Part shown: positions 56,726 to 64,000 of the stretch, piece after piece
Numbering within the stretch: position 1 is the first letter of the stretch
Layout of the letters: every line of letters begins with the position of its first letter
DNA from: Bog-473 sp963736525
Lineage (GTDB): Bacteria; Actinomycetota; Acidimicrobiia; Acidimicrobiales; RAAP-2
Direction of reading: 5' to 3'
DNA: 64,000 bases
NCBI GenBank assembly: GCA_963736525.1
Contig: CAVTPF010000012.1
Location: 1 to 64,000 of the forward strand
Position numbers and translations under genes: made by a program
Notes under the pieces: model-generated
What the model was told of the DNA's origin: nothing
Database searches by the model: none
Seen by the model: only the letters and a program-made list of their open reading frames with translations

Positions 56726-58567
56726 ATGTGCGGCATCATCGGCGTCACCGGCGAGCCCGACGCCGTGCCCCTCATCGTCGGGGCCCTCCAGCAGCTCGAG
56801 TACCGGGGCTACGACTCGGCCGGGATCGCCATGGTCGTGGACGGGACGATCTGGAGGGCGCGCGCCGCCGGGGGCACCAACTCGGTGTCGAAACTGGCCG
56901 AGCTGACCAGGGACGCGCCCACGGGTCACGCCGCCGCCATCGGGCACACCCGCTGGGCCACCCACGGGAGCCCCACCCCCGAGAACGCCCATCCGCACAC
57001 CGACTGCACCGGGCGCCTGGCCATCGTCCACAACGGGATCATCGAGAACCACGCCGAGCTGCGGGCCGAGCTCGAGGCCGCCGGGCACAGCCTCACGTCG
57101 GACACCGACACCGAGGTGATGGCGCATCTCATCGAGCAGGGCATGGCGGAGGGTGCGTCCCTGGCCGAGGCGACCCGCGCCATGTTGCGCCGGGTACGCG
57201 GCGCCTTCTCCATCGCCGCGGTGTCGGCCGACGAGCCCGACACCATCGTGGCCGCCCGGCGCTCCACCCCGCTGGTGCTCGGGCTGCACGAGGGGATGGC
57301 GCTGCTGGCGTCGGACATCCCCGCCCTCATCGGGCACACCCGGCAGGTCTTCGCGCTCGCCGACGACGAGCTGGCCGTCCTGACGCCGGGCGCGCTCGAG
57401 GTCAGCACGCTCGACGGCGCGCCCGTGGAGCCCGAGCGACTCACCATCACCTGGGACCTCGAAGCGGCGCAGAAGGGCGGCTACGAGGACTACATGTCCA
57501 AGGAGATGCACGAGCAACCGCACGCCGTCGCCGACACCCTGCTCGACCGCCGTGGCCCCGGGGGTGAGCTCATCCTCGACCAGATGCGTCTCGGGGCGGA
57601 CGAACTGCGCGACATCGACAAGGTGTTCATTGTCGCCTGCGGGAGCAGCTACCACGCCGCGCTGGTGGCCAAGTACGCCATTGAGCACTGGGTCAAGGTG
57701 CCGGCCGAGGTCGACATCGCCAGCGAGTTCCGCTACCGCGACCCGGTGCTGAACCAGCGGACCCTCTGCGTGGGCGTCTCGCAGTCCGGCGAGACGCTCG
57801 ACACCTCGGAGGCTATGCGGGAGGCGTCCCGCCTCGGCGCCAAGGTGCTGGTCGTGTCCAACGTCGTCGACTCCTCCATGGCCCGGGCGGCCGACGGGGT
57901 GCTCTACACCCGGGCCGGCCCCGAAATCGGCGTGGCCTCGACGAAGTGCCACCTGGCCCAGATCGTGGCGCTCGAGGTGCTGGGCCTGTACCTGGCCCAG
58001 ATCCTGGGGACCCAGCCGGCCTCGGAGATCAACGAGATCCTCGACGCCATGGACGTGCTGCCGGGCCTGGTGGCCGAGGCGCTGGTACGCGCCGGTGACG
58101 TCGACGAGGTGGCGGCCAAGCTCACCGACGCCCGTGACTTCTTCTTCCTCGGACGCCATGTCGGCTTCCCGGTGGCGCTGGAGGGCGCGCTGAAGCTGAA
58201 GGAGCTCGCCTATCTGCGCGCCGAGGGCTACCCGGCGGGCGAGCTCAAGCACGGCCCGATCGCCCTCATTGAGCCGGGCACCGTCGTCGTCGGCATCGCG
58301 ACGCGCAACCCGCTGTGGGAGAAGATGCTGTCCAACATCGCCGAGGTGCGCAGCCGGGGCGCCACGGTCGTGCTGGTGGCCGACGACGGCGACGAGGAGA
58401 CCGCGGCGGCGGCGGACCACGTGCTCTGGGTCCCCCCGACGTCCCCCCTCCTCGCGCCCGTGGTGGGGGTGGTGCCGCTCCAACTGCTGGCCTACCGCCT
58501 GGCCCGCCTGCACGGTCACGACCCGGACCGCCCGCGCAACCTGGCCAAGACGGTGACGGTCGAATGA
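56726..58567 (+). CDS. glmS: Glutamine-fructose-6-phosphate aminotransferase
   Basis: 613 residues. It makes glucosamine-6-phosphate from fructose-6-phosphate and glutamine. ATG 56726 places the catalytic Cys at position 2 after Met removal (MCGIIGVTGEPDAVPL). The glutaminase domain has GHTRWATHGSPTPENAHPH. Two SIS sugar domains have ACGSSYHAALVAKYAIEHW and VSQSGETLDTSEAMREASRL, and the end is DPDRPRNLAKTVTVE. No glmS ribozyme is visible: only 21 bases separate it from glmM. Confidence 0.98.
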   Translation: MCGIIGVTGEPDAVPLIVGALQQLEYRGYDSAGIAMVVDGTIWRARAAGGTNSVSKLAELTRDAPTGHAAAIGHTRWATHGSPTPENAHPHTDCTGRLAIVHNGIIENHAELRAELEAAGHSLTSDTDTEVMAHLIEQGMAEGASLAEATRAMLRRVRGAFSIAAVSADEPDTIVAARRSTPLVLGLHEGMALLASDIPALIGHTRQVFALADDELAVLTPGALEVSTLDGAPVEPERLTITWDLEAAQKGGYEDYMSKEMHEQPHAVADTLLDRRGPGGELILDQMRLGADELRDIDKVFIVACGSSYHAALVAKYAIEHWVKVPAEVDIASEFRYRDPVLNQRTLCVGVSQSGETLDTSEAMREASRLGAKVLVVSNVVDSSMARAADGVLYTRAGPEIGVASTKCHLAQIVALEVLGLYLAQILGTQPASEINEILDAMDVLPGLVAEALVRAGDVDEVAAKLTDARDFFFLGRHVGFPVALEGALKLKELAYLRAEGYPAGELKHGPIALIEPGTVVVGIATRNPLWEKMLSNIAEVRSRGATVVLVADDGDEETAAAADHVLWVPPTSPLLAPVVGVVPLQLLAYRLARLHGHDPDRPRNLAKTVTVE

Positions 58568-58995
58568 GCGCCGCCGCCGGCGGGATCGTCGGTGTCGGAG
58601 TGGACGCGGTCGACGTCGAGCGCTTCCGCCGCGTGCTCGACCGCCGCCCTCGCTTCGCGGCGCGCTGCTTCACCGAGTCCGAGCAGTCCGACGCGACCGG
58701 CTCGGCCGACGCCGCCCAGAGCCTGGCGGCGCGCTTCGCGGCCAAGGAGGCGGTCATGAAGGCGCTCGGCACCGGCATCGGCGCCTTCGCCCTGACCGAC
58801 GTGGAGGTGCGCCGGACCCCGGGGAGGGGTGCCACCCGCAACGCCCCCTTCCTCGTGCTGCGGGGCACGGCCGCCGAGCTGGCCGGTGCACAGGGTGCGG
58901 GCCGGTTCCACCTCTCGCTCACCCACACCGACGCCGTCGCCATCGCCTTCGTCGTCGCGGAGCAGGCCCAGCCCGCCGCGTGCGCGCCGTCCTGA
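58564..58995 (+). CDS. acpS: Holo-[acyl-carrier-protein] synthase
   Basis: 143 residues from ATG 58564, overlapping the glmS stop (ATGA). It adds the 4'-phosphopantetheine arm to acyl carrier protein. The magnesium-binding Asp is in GVGVDAVDVERFRRVLDR and the Glu in ARFAAKEAVMKALGTGIG. The terminal FHLSLTHTDAVAIAFVV is typical. Confidence 0.95.
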   Translation: MSAAAGGIVGVGVDAVDVERFRRVLDRRPRFAARCFTESEQSDATGSADAAQSLAARFAAKEAVMKALGTGIGAFALTDVEVRRTPGRGATRNAPFLVLRGTAAELAGAQGAGRFHLSLTHTDAVAIAFVVAEQAQPAACAPS

Positions 58996-60391
58996 CCCGC
59001 GACGAGATGCGGGCCGCCGACGCCGCGGCCCTGGCGTCGGTCTCGCACGAGACGCTCGTGACCCGCGCCGGCACGGCGGTGGCCCACGCGGCGCTGCGCA
59101 TGCTGGGCGGCGCCTACGGACGCCGCGTCGTCGTGGTGGCCGGCAAGGGCAGCAACGGCGCCGACGGGCGCGTCGCAGCCGACGCGCTGCGCCGGCGGGG
59201 GCGCGGGTGCACGTCGTCGAGGCGGCCGACGCGCCGGGCGGGTCCGAGCTGCCGCCCTGCGACCTCGTTGTCGACGGCGCCTACGGCACCGGGTTCCGCG
59301 GCTCCTACGATGCTCCCCGGGCACGGCGGGGTACCGCGGTGCTGGCCATCGACATCCCCTCCGGCGTCGACGCCGACAGCGGCGAGGCGCCGGGCGACGC
59401 CGTGCGGGCCGACCGCACCGTCACCTTCGCCGCGCTCAAGCCCGGCCTCCTGCAAGGTGACGGGCCACGGCTGAGCGGCGCGGTGGAGGTGGCCGACATC
59501 GGGATCGGCTTCGCCACCCCCGAGGCGCTGCTGGTGGAGGACGGCGACGTGGCGGCGCTCGTGCCGCCGCGGCCGCGCCAAGTCAACAAGTGGACCAACG
59601 CGGTGGGCGTGGCCGCCGGCTCGGCGGGCATGGAGGGGGCGGCCATCCTGTGCAGCCGCGGGGCCATGGCGGCCGGGGCGGGCATGATCCGCCTGGGCTC
59701 GCCCGGCGACCCCAGCGCCGCCTGGCCGACCGAGGCCGTGCGCATGCACCTGCCCCGGGACGGGTGGGCCGGGCCGTTCCTGGAGGCGACCGCCAAGTGC
59801 AAGGCCGTGGTCATCGGCCCGGGGCTCGGGACCGGCGCCGCCGTGGCCGAGGAGATCAGGGCCGTGCTGGCCGCGGTACCGGTGCCGTTGGTCATTGACG
59901 CCGACGCGCTGACCGCGCTGGGGGATGCGGCCGCGGCGCGCGCGCTGCTCGCGCAGCGCGACGCCCCGAGCATCCTCACCCCGCACGACGGCGAGTACGC
60001 CCGCATCGCCGGATCCCCACCCGGTGAGGATCGCCTGGCCGCGGCCCGCAGCCTGGCCACCGGCACCGGTGCCTTCGTGTTGTTGAAGGGCCCGCTCACC
60101 GCGGTGGCCGACCCGAGCGGGTCGGTGGCCACGCCCGACGTCCTCCTCGCCGCGGCGGGTGGCCCGGCGCTGGCCACCGCCGGCAGCGGCGACGTCCTGT
60201 CGGGCATCATCGGCGCCTTCTGCGCCCGCGGCCTGCCCGCGCTGCAGGCGGCGGCGCTCGCCGCCCACGTGCACGGTCGGGCGGCGTCGCTGGGCCCGAG
60301 CGAGGGACTGGTGTCAGGGGACCTCCCTGGCCTGCTGGCCCGGTTGCTCACGTCATTGGCGGGTCCGGAGACGGACGGGCCCGGTGGCTGA
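58980..60391 (+). CDS. nnr: Bifunctional NAD(P)HX epimerase/dehydratase, frame interrupted
   Basis: It repairs hydrated NAD(P)H. The epimerase (YjeF N) domain starts at GTG 58980 with RAVLTRDEMRAADAAALAS and VVVVAGKGSNGADGRVAADA. At the five-G run 59197-59201 the frame breaks; with one extra G the chain continues RRRGARVHVVEAADAPGG, CDLVVDGAYGTGFRGSYDAP. The ADP-dependent dehydratase domain follows, with WTNAVGVAAGSAGMEGAAIL, VIGPGLGTGAAVAEEI and ATAGSGDVLSGIIGAFCARG. A restored protein has about 470 residues, the usual size. It overlaps acpS at its 5' end. Confidence 0.87.
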
Positions 60392-60401
60392 GGGGGCGCC
60401 G

Positions 60402-61637
60402 ATGCGACTGGTGCCGCCGGCGCCCGCTACGGCGACGGAGGTCGACGCCGAGGTGACGATGGCGCAGGGCCGTTCGCGCCCGGCCTGGGCCGAGATCGAC
60501 CTGGGCGCGGTGGCCCACAACGCGGCGGTGCTGGCACGCCTGACGGCGCCGGCCGAGCTGTGCGCCGTGGTCAAGGCCCACGGCTACGGGCACGGGGGGC
60601 CGGCGGTGGCCCGGGCCGCCTTGGCCGGGGGGGCGCAGCGGTTGGCGGTGGCCCTGGTCGACGAGGGCGTGGAGCTGCGCCAGCACGGCGTCACGGCCCC
60701 GATCCTCCTCTTGAGCGAGTGCGGGGCCGACGCCTTCGAGACGGCACTGGCCCACGAGCTCACCCCGACCCTGTACTCGCCCGAGGGCATCGCCGCCTTC
60801 GCCGCGGTGACGCGGGCGGCGGGCCGGCGCAGCGCGGTGCACGTCAAGGTCGACACCGGCATGCACCGCGTGGGCGCCGCGCCCGAGGACCTTCCCGCCA
60901 TCGCCGCCGCAGTCACACGCGAGCCGCTGCTACATCTCGAGGGCGTCTGGACGCACCTGCCCGTGGCCGACGGGGAGCACGAGGAGGACCACGCCTTCAC
61001 CGAGGGGCAGCTGGACCTCTTCGACCGCCTCGTGGCCGGGTTGGCCGCGGACGGCATCGTCCCTCCGGTGCGGCACACCGCCAACACGGCGGGTGCCATC
61101 GCCTTCCCGCGCTCGCGTCAGGACATGGTGCGCTGTGGCCTCGGCCTCTACGGGTACCTGCCGGGGGAGATGGTGCGCGCGTCGTTCGACGCGCAAGCGG
61201 GCGGCGAAGAACTGCGACCGGCCATGTCGCTCAAGGCCCGGGTGGTCGCCGTGCGCACGCTGGCCGCGGGCGAACGCCCCTCCTACGGGCGCCTGCGCCC
61301 GCTGCCGGCGCGGTCGCTCGTCGCCACGGTGCCCATCGGCTATGCCGACGGTGTGCCGCGGGCCCTGTTCGACGCCGGCTACGAGGTGCTGATCGCCGGG
61401 GTGCGGCGGCCGCTGGCCGGCATGGTGACGATGGACCAGATCGTCGTCGACTGCGGCGACGACGACTCCGTCCGGCCGGGCGACGAGGTCGTGCTGCTCG
61501 GCCGGCAGGGGAACGAGGTCGTCACCGCAGACGACTGGGCGGACCTGCTGGGGACGATCAGCTACGAAGTGGTCTGCGGGGTGGGACCGCGCATGCCCCG
61601 CGTGCTGGTCAACCGCTCCGTTGCATCCGGTGGCTGA
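60402..61637 (+). CDS. alr: Alanine racemase
   Basis: 411 residues from ATG 60402; ATG 60459 would give 392 and lies closer to the domain start. It makes D-alanine for peptidoglycan using pyridoxal phosphate. The PLP-lysine is in CAVVKAHGYGHGGPAVARAA, where His replaces the usual Asp or Asn. Others: VHVKVDTGMHRVG, MVRCGLGLYGYLPG and the catalytic Tyr in VPIGYADGVPRAL. A GAGGGGG stretch precedes ATG 60402. Confidence 0.95.
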   Translation: MRLVPPAPATATEVDAEVTMAQGRSRPAWAEIDLGAVAHNAAVLARLTAPAELCAVVKAHGYGHGGPAVARAALAGGAQRLAVALVDEGVELRQHGVTAPILLLSECGADAFETALAHELTPTLYSPEGIAAFAAVTRAAGRRSAVHVKVDTGMHRVGAAPEDLPAIAAAVTREPLLHLEGVWTHLPVADGEHEEDHAFTEGQLDLFDRLVAGLAADGIVPPVRHTANTAGAIAFPRSRQDMVRCGLGLYGYLPGEMVRASFDAQAGGEELRPAMSLKARVVAVRTLAAGERPSYGRLRPLPARSLVATVPIGYADGVPRALFDAGYEVLIAGVRRPLAGMVTMDQIVVDCGDDDSVRPGDEVVLLGRQGNEVVTADDWADLLGTISYEVVCGVGPRMPRVLVNRSVASGG

Positions 61638-62208
61638 CGCCTCCGCCGACGTCCTGGCACAGCTGCGCCTCACGGCGTCGACGTGCACCCGCTGCCCGCT
61701 GGCCGAGGGTCGCACCCAGGTTGTCTTCGGCGTGGGCAACCCCGCGGCCGACCTCTTGTTCGTGGGGGAGGGCCCGGGGCGCGAGGAGGACCTGGCGGGC
61801 GAGCCGTTCGTCGGCCGCTCCGGCAAGCTGCTCGACCGCCTCATGTGGGAGGAGGTCGGGCTGACCCGGGCCGAGTGCTACATCGCCAACGTCGTCAAGT
61901 GCCGGCCACCCAACAACCGCGACCCGGCGCCGGCGGAGATCGAGGCGTGCCAGCCCTACCTCACCGAGCAGATCACCCTCATCGACCCGACGGTGATCGT
62001 GACGCTCGGGAATTTCGCCACCAAGCTGCTGCTGCAGAGCACCCGGGGCATCCGGGCGCTGCGCGGCCAGGTCTTCGAGCGCGGCCGCGCCCGCCTGGTG
62101 CCGACGTACCACCCCGCGTACGTGCTGCGGGCCGGCGGGGAGGCCATGGCCGAGATGCGCGCCGACCTCGTCCGGGCCAAGCGGCTGGTGGCGGCCGGTC
62201 GTCCGTGA
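61630..62208 (+). CDS. Family 4 uracil-DNA glycosylase (iron-sulfur)
   Basis: 192 residues from GTG 61630 (TTG 61621 is also possible); it overlaps the alr end. It removes uracil from DNA. Four Cys for the 4Fe-4S cluster are seen: CTRC near the start, KCRPPNNRDP and EACQPYL. The active-site loop is GEGPGREEDLAGEPFVGRSG, and the His loop PTYHPAYVLR. The KRRIH insertion of UdgX is absent. GC-rich DNA is prone to cytosine deamination, which suits the role. Confidence 0.93.
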   Translation: MADASADVLAQLRLTASTCTRCPLAEGRTQVVFGVGNPAADLLFVGEGPGREEDLAGEPFVGRSGKLLDRLMWEEVGLTRAECYIANVVKCRPPNNRDPAPAEIEACQPYLTEQITLIDPTVIVTLGNFATKLLLQSTRGIRALRGQVFERGRARLVPTYHPAYVLRAGGEAMAEMRADLVRAKRLVAAGRP

Positions 62209-62741
62209 GCTGGCCCATGGTACGGACGTGCGGCTCCCCGGCCGCCACCAGGGACCTGGCCGGACGGCTGGCCGCCCTGTGCCGTGCCGGTGACGTCGTG
62301 CTCCTCGTCGGCGATCTCGGCGCCGGCAAGACCGTCTTCGCCCAGGGCTTTGCCGCCGCGCTGGGGGTCGAAGGGCCGGTCACCAGCCCGACGTTCGCGC
62401 TCGTCCGGCACTACCGCTGCGGGGCGGGCAGCCCTGTCGGGAGCCTCATCCACGCCGACGTGTACCGCACGGGCTCGCTGGGCGAGGTGGTCGATCTCGC
62501 GCTGGCCGAGCTGGTCGAGGAGGACGCGGTCGCCCTCGTCGAGTGGGGCGACCTGGCGGCGCCGGCGCTGGGCGAGAGCATGCTCGAGGTGAGGCTCGAC
62601 GTCCCCGACCCCACGGGAGCTCCCGAGCGGCGCACCGTCACGGTGGCCGGGCGCGGGCGCTGGGCCGGACGGGGCGACGAGGTGCTGGCGGCGCTCGGGC
62701 CGGTGGTGCCCGGGCCGGTGGCGCAGCGGGACGCGTCGTGA
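62205..62741 (+). CDS. tsaE: tRNA t6A modification ATPase TsaE
   Basis: 178 residues from GTG 62205 (overlaps the preceding stop); ATG 62217 is an alternative. TsaE powers the TsaB-TsaD complex that makes t6A37 in tRNA. Walker A: LVGDLGAGKTVFAQGFAAAL. Then VTSPTFALVRHYRC, IHADVYRTGSLGEVVDL and ALVEWGDLA. Its stop overlaps the tsaB GTG. Confidence 0.95.
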   Translation: MSWPMVRTCGSPAATRDLAGRLAALCRAGDVVLLVGDLGAGKTVFAQGFAAALGVEGPVTSPTFALVRHYRCGAGSPVGSLIHADVYRTGSLGEVVDLALAELVEEDAVALVEWGDLAAPALGESMLEVRLDVPDPTGAPERRTVTVAGRGRWAGRGDEVLAALGPVVPGPVAQRDAS

Positions 62742-63487
62742 GCGCGAGGGAGGCGGGCCCCGGAGGTCGCGGCGCCGTCGTGGCCATCGAGACGGCGACC
62801 GAGACCGTCGGCGTGGCCGTGCGGACGGCGGCCGGCGTGCAGGCCGAGTTCGCCCTGACCGGCCGGCGTCGCCACGTCGAGACACTGACCCCTGCCCTCG
62901 AGCACCTGCTGGCCCAGGTCGGCCTCGTTCCGGCGGATCTGGGTGTGGTCGCGGTGGACGTGGGACCGGGACTCTTCACCGGATTGCGCGTCGGCGTGGC
63001 CGCCGCCAAGGCGCTGGCCCAGTCGCTCGGCATCGGTGTCGTCGGCTCGACCAGCCTGGAGGTCCTGACCGCCGGAGCCGCCGGCGCCGGGCACCGCGGT
63101 CTCGTCCTCCCCTGTGTCGATGCGCGCCGGGGCGAGGTGTTCGCCGCCGTGTACGAGCTGGGCGACGACGGCGCGGTCGTGGCCGAGCCCATCGCTCCTG
63201 GCCTGTACGCGCCGGCCGACCTGGTCGCCGCGCTTGACGAGCTCGGGGGCGCACCCGTGGTGGCGGTCGGCGACGGTGCGCTCCGCTACGGCACCGTGTT
63301 GCAGGTCATCCCGGGCGTGCGCTCCGACGCCCCCGCGCTGTCCTTCCCGCCGCCGGCGGCCCTCCTCGGCCTCGCCCTGGACCGCCTGGAGGCCGGGGCG
63401 CCTCCGGCCGAACCTGCGTCCGTCGTTCCCCTCTACATGCGCGAGGCGGACGCGACGAGCAACTACGTACGGGCGCAGCGGACCTGA
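62738..63487 (+). CDS. tsaB: tRNA t6A modification protein TsaB
   Basis: 249 residues from GTG 62738, overlapping tsaE. TsaB is the inactive-kinase-fold partner of TsaD. Features: VVAIETATETVGVAVRTAA, VDVGPGLFTGLRVGVAAAKA and LPCVDARRGEVFAAVYELG. It ends 12 bases before rimI; tsaD may lie beyond the window. Confidence 0.95.
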   Translation: MSAREAGPGGRGAVVAIETATETVGVAVRTAAGVQAEFALTGRRRHVETLTPALEHLLAQVGLVPADLGVVAVDVGPGLFTGLRVGVAAAKALAQSLGIGVVGSTSLEVLTAGAAGAGHRGLVLPCVDARRGEVFAAVYELGDDGAVVAEPIAPGLYAPADLVAALDELGGAPVVAVGDGALRYGTVLQVIPGVRSDAPALSFPPPAALLGLALDRLEAGAPPAEPASVVPLYMREADATSNYVRAQRT

Positions 63488-63499
63488 GCGGGTGCAGAC

Positions 63500-64000
63500 G
63501 TGACGTTGCGCATTGAGAAGCTGAAGCGCCGGGACCTGCGACGACTGTTGCGCATCGAGAGCCAGGTCTTCCCAGAGCCGTGGTCGCCCGAGGTCTTCAA
63601 CTCCGAGCTGGCCCTGCGCAAGGGTCGGCTGTACCGGGCGGCGTGGGACGGAGAGGAGATGGCGGGCTACATCGGATTCATGATCGTCGACGACGAGGCG
63701 CACATGACGACCATCGCGACCGCGCCCGACTACCAGCGCACCGGCGTCGCCACGACCATGATCGTCGACGGCATCCGGTCGCTGCGCGCCCAGGGGGTCA
63801 AGCAGGTCTCCCTCGAGGTGGCGGCCAACAACGAGCGGGCCCAGGCGTTGTACCGGCGCTTCGGCTTCGCACCGGTCGCGGTGCGCAAGAACTACTACCC
63901 GGTGACGGGGCAGGACGCGATCGTCATGTGGGTCTACGACGTGGACGGCGACGACTACGGCCGCCGACTCGACGAGCTGGCGGCGACCGGTTTGGCCGCC
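63500..64000 (+). CDS. rimI: Ribosomal protein S18-alanine N-acetyltransferase RimI (partial)
   Basis: At least 167 residues from GTG 63500; no stop occurs before the window ends. A GNAT enzyme that in other bacteria acetylates the N-terminus of S18. Features: LRRLLRIESQVFPEPWSPEV, ATAPDYQRTGVATTMIVDGI (acetyl-CoA loop) and LEVAANNERAQALYRRFGFA then RKNYYPVTGQDAIVM. The core domain is complete; the extra C-terminal residues continue outside. The tsaE-tsaB-rimI order is common in actinobacteria. Confidence 0.92.
   Translation, partial: MTLRIEKLKRRDLRRLLRIESQVFPEPWSPEVFNSELALRKGRLYRAAWDGEEMAGYIGFMIVDDEAHMTTIATAPDYQRTGVATTMIVDGIRSLRAQGVKQVSLEVAANNERAQALYRRFGFAPVAVRKNYYPVTGQDAIVMWVYDVDGDDYGRRLDELAATGLAA

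Noticed and set aside
55106..58519. Minus-strand ORF across glmM and glmS
   Set aside because: A shadow of two certain genes.

Overview
The window is a GC-rich (about 70% by eye), gene-dense chromosomal segment of an actinobacterium. Support comes from the tRNA-Thr/tRNA-Met/rpmG/tRNA-Trp/secE/nusG order, TANNNT-type -10 boxes, many start codons without a leader, a fused CysN-CysC, an MptB-type mannosyltransferase and a crotonyl-CoA carboxylase/reductase. Class Acidimicrobiia is my best guess from overall protein character. That is an inference and would need a marker-gene tree.

Layout: (1) 1-3.6 kb: GtrA-like membrane protein, YajQ-type nucleotide-binding protein, tRNA-Tyr, MptB-like glycosyltransferase and a GNAT acetyltransferase. 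(2) 3.7-16.3 kb: tRNA-Thr, tRNA-Met, rpmG, tRNA-Trp, secE, nusG, rplK, rplA, an L10 leader, rplJ, rplL, then rpoB and rpoC behind two good promoters. (3) 16.3-31.8 kb: a metabolic block between rpoC and the str operon. It holds sulfate activation (cysD, cysNC) and a set of genes for the ethylmalonyl-CoA pathway and propionyl-CoA handling: methylmalonyl/ethylmalonyl-CoA epimerase, ccr, thiolase, 3-hydroxybutyryl-CoA dehydrogenase, ethylmalonyl-CoA mutase, and carboxylase beta plus a probable epsilon subunit. Interspersed are aspartokinase, a SixA-like phosphatase, two cyclophilins and a peptidase-S51-like protein. (4) 31.8-32.3 kb: a 548-base divergent gap with an inverted repeat, seven 24-base tandem repeats and the rpsL promoter. 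(5) 32.3-54.3 kb: the str, S10, spc and alpha operons in canonical order from rpsL to truA, with secY, adk, map and infA. (6) 54.3-64 kb: rplM-rpsI, then glmM, glmS, acpS, nnr, alr, a family-4 uracil-DNA glycosylase, tsaE, tsaB and a rimI that runs off the end.

Together the genes cover translation and transcription machinery, protein export, cell-wall precursor supply (GlmM, GlmS, Alr), tRNA t6A modification (TsaE, TsaB) and acetyl-CoA assimilation. From acetyl-CoA, the thiolase and Hbd make 3-hydroxybutyryl-CoA. Ccr then makes ethylmalonyl-CoA, and epimerase and mutase convert it to methylsuccinyl-CoA. Crotonase, methylsuccinyl-CoA dehydrogenase, mesaconyl-CoA hydratase and the carboxylase alpha subunit are not in this window.

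Most striking points: several ribosomal proteins (L10, L4, L22, S3, L29, S17) and NusG carry long acidic, Ala/Glu-rich extensions with simple repeats. Reading frames are broken by single apparent base losses in nusG (two), rpsQ and nnr, mostly at homopolymers, which points to sequencing or assembly errors. A TAGCCT-like box sits 6-8 bases before the start codon of eight genes, suggesting leaderless mRNAs. A peptidase-S51 homologue has lost its nucleophile serine. aspartokinase carries a strong internal ribosome-binding site for a separate beta subunit.
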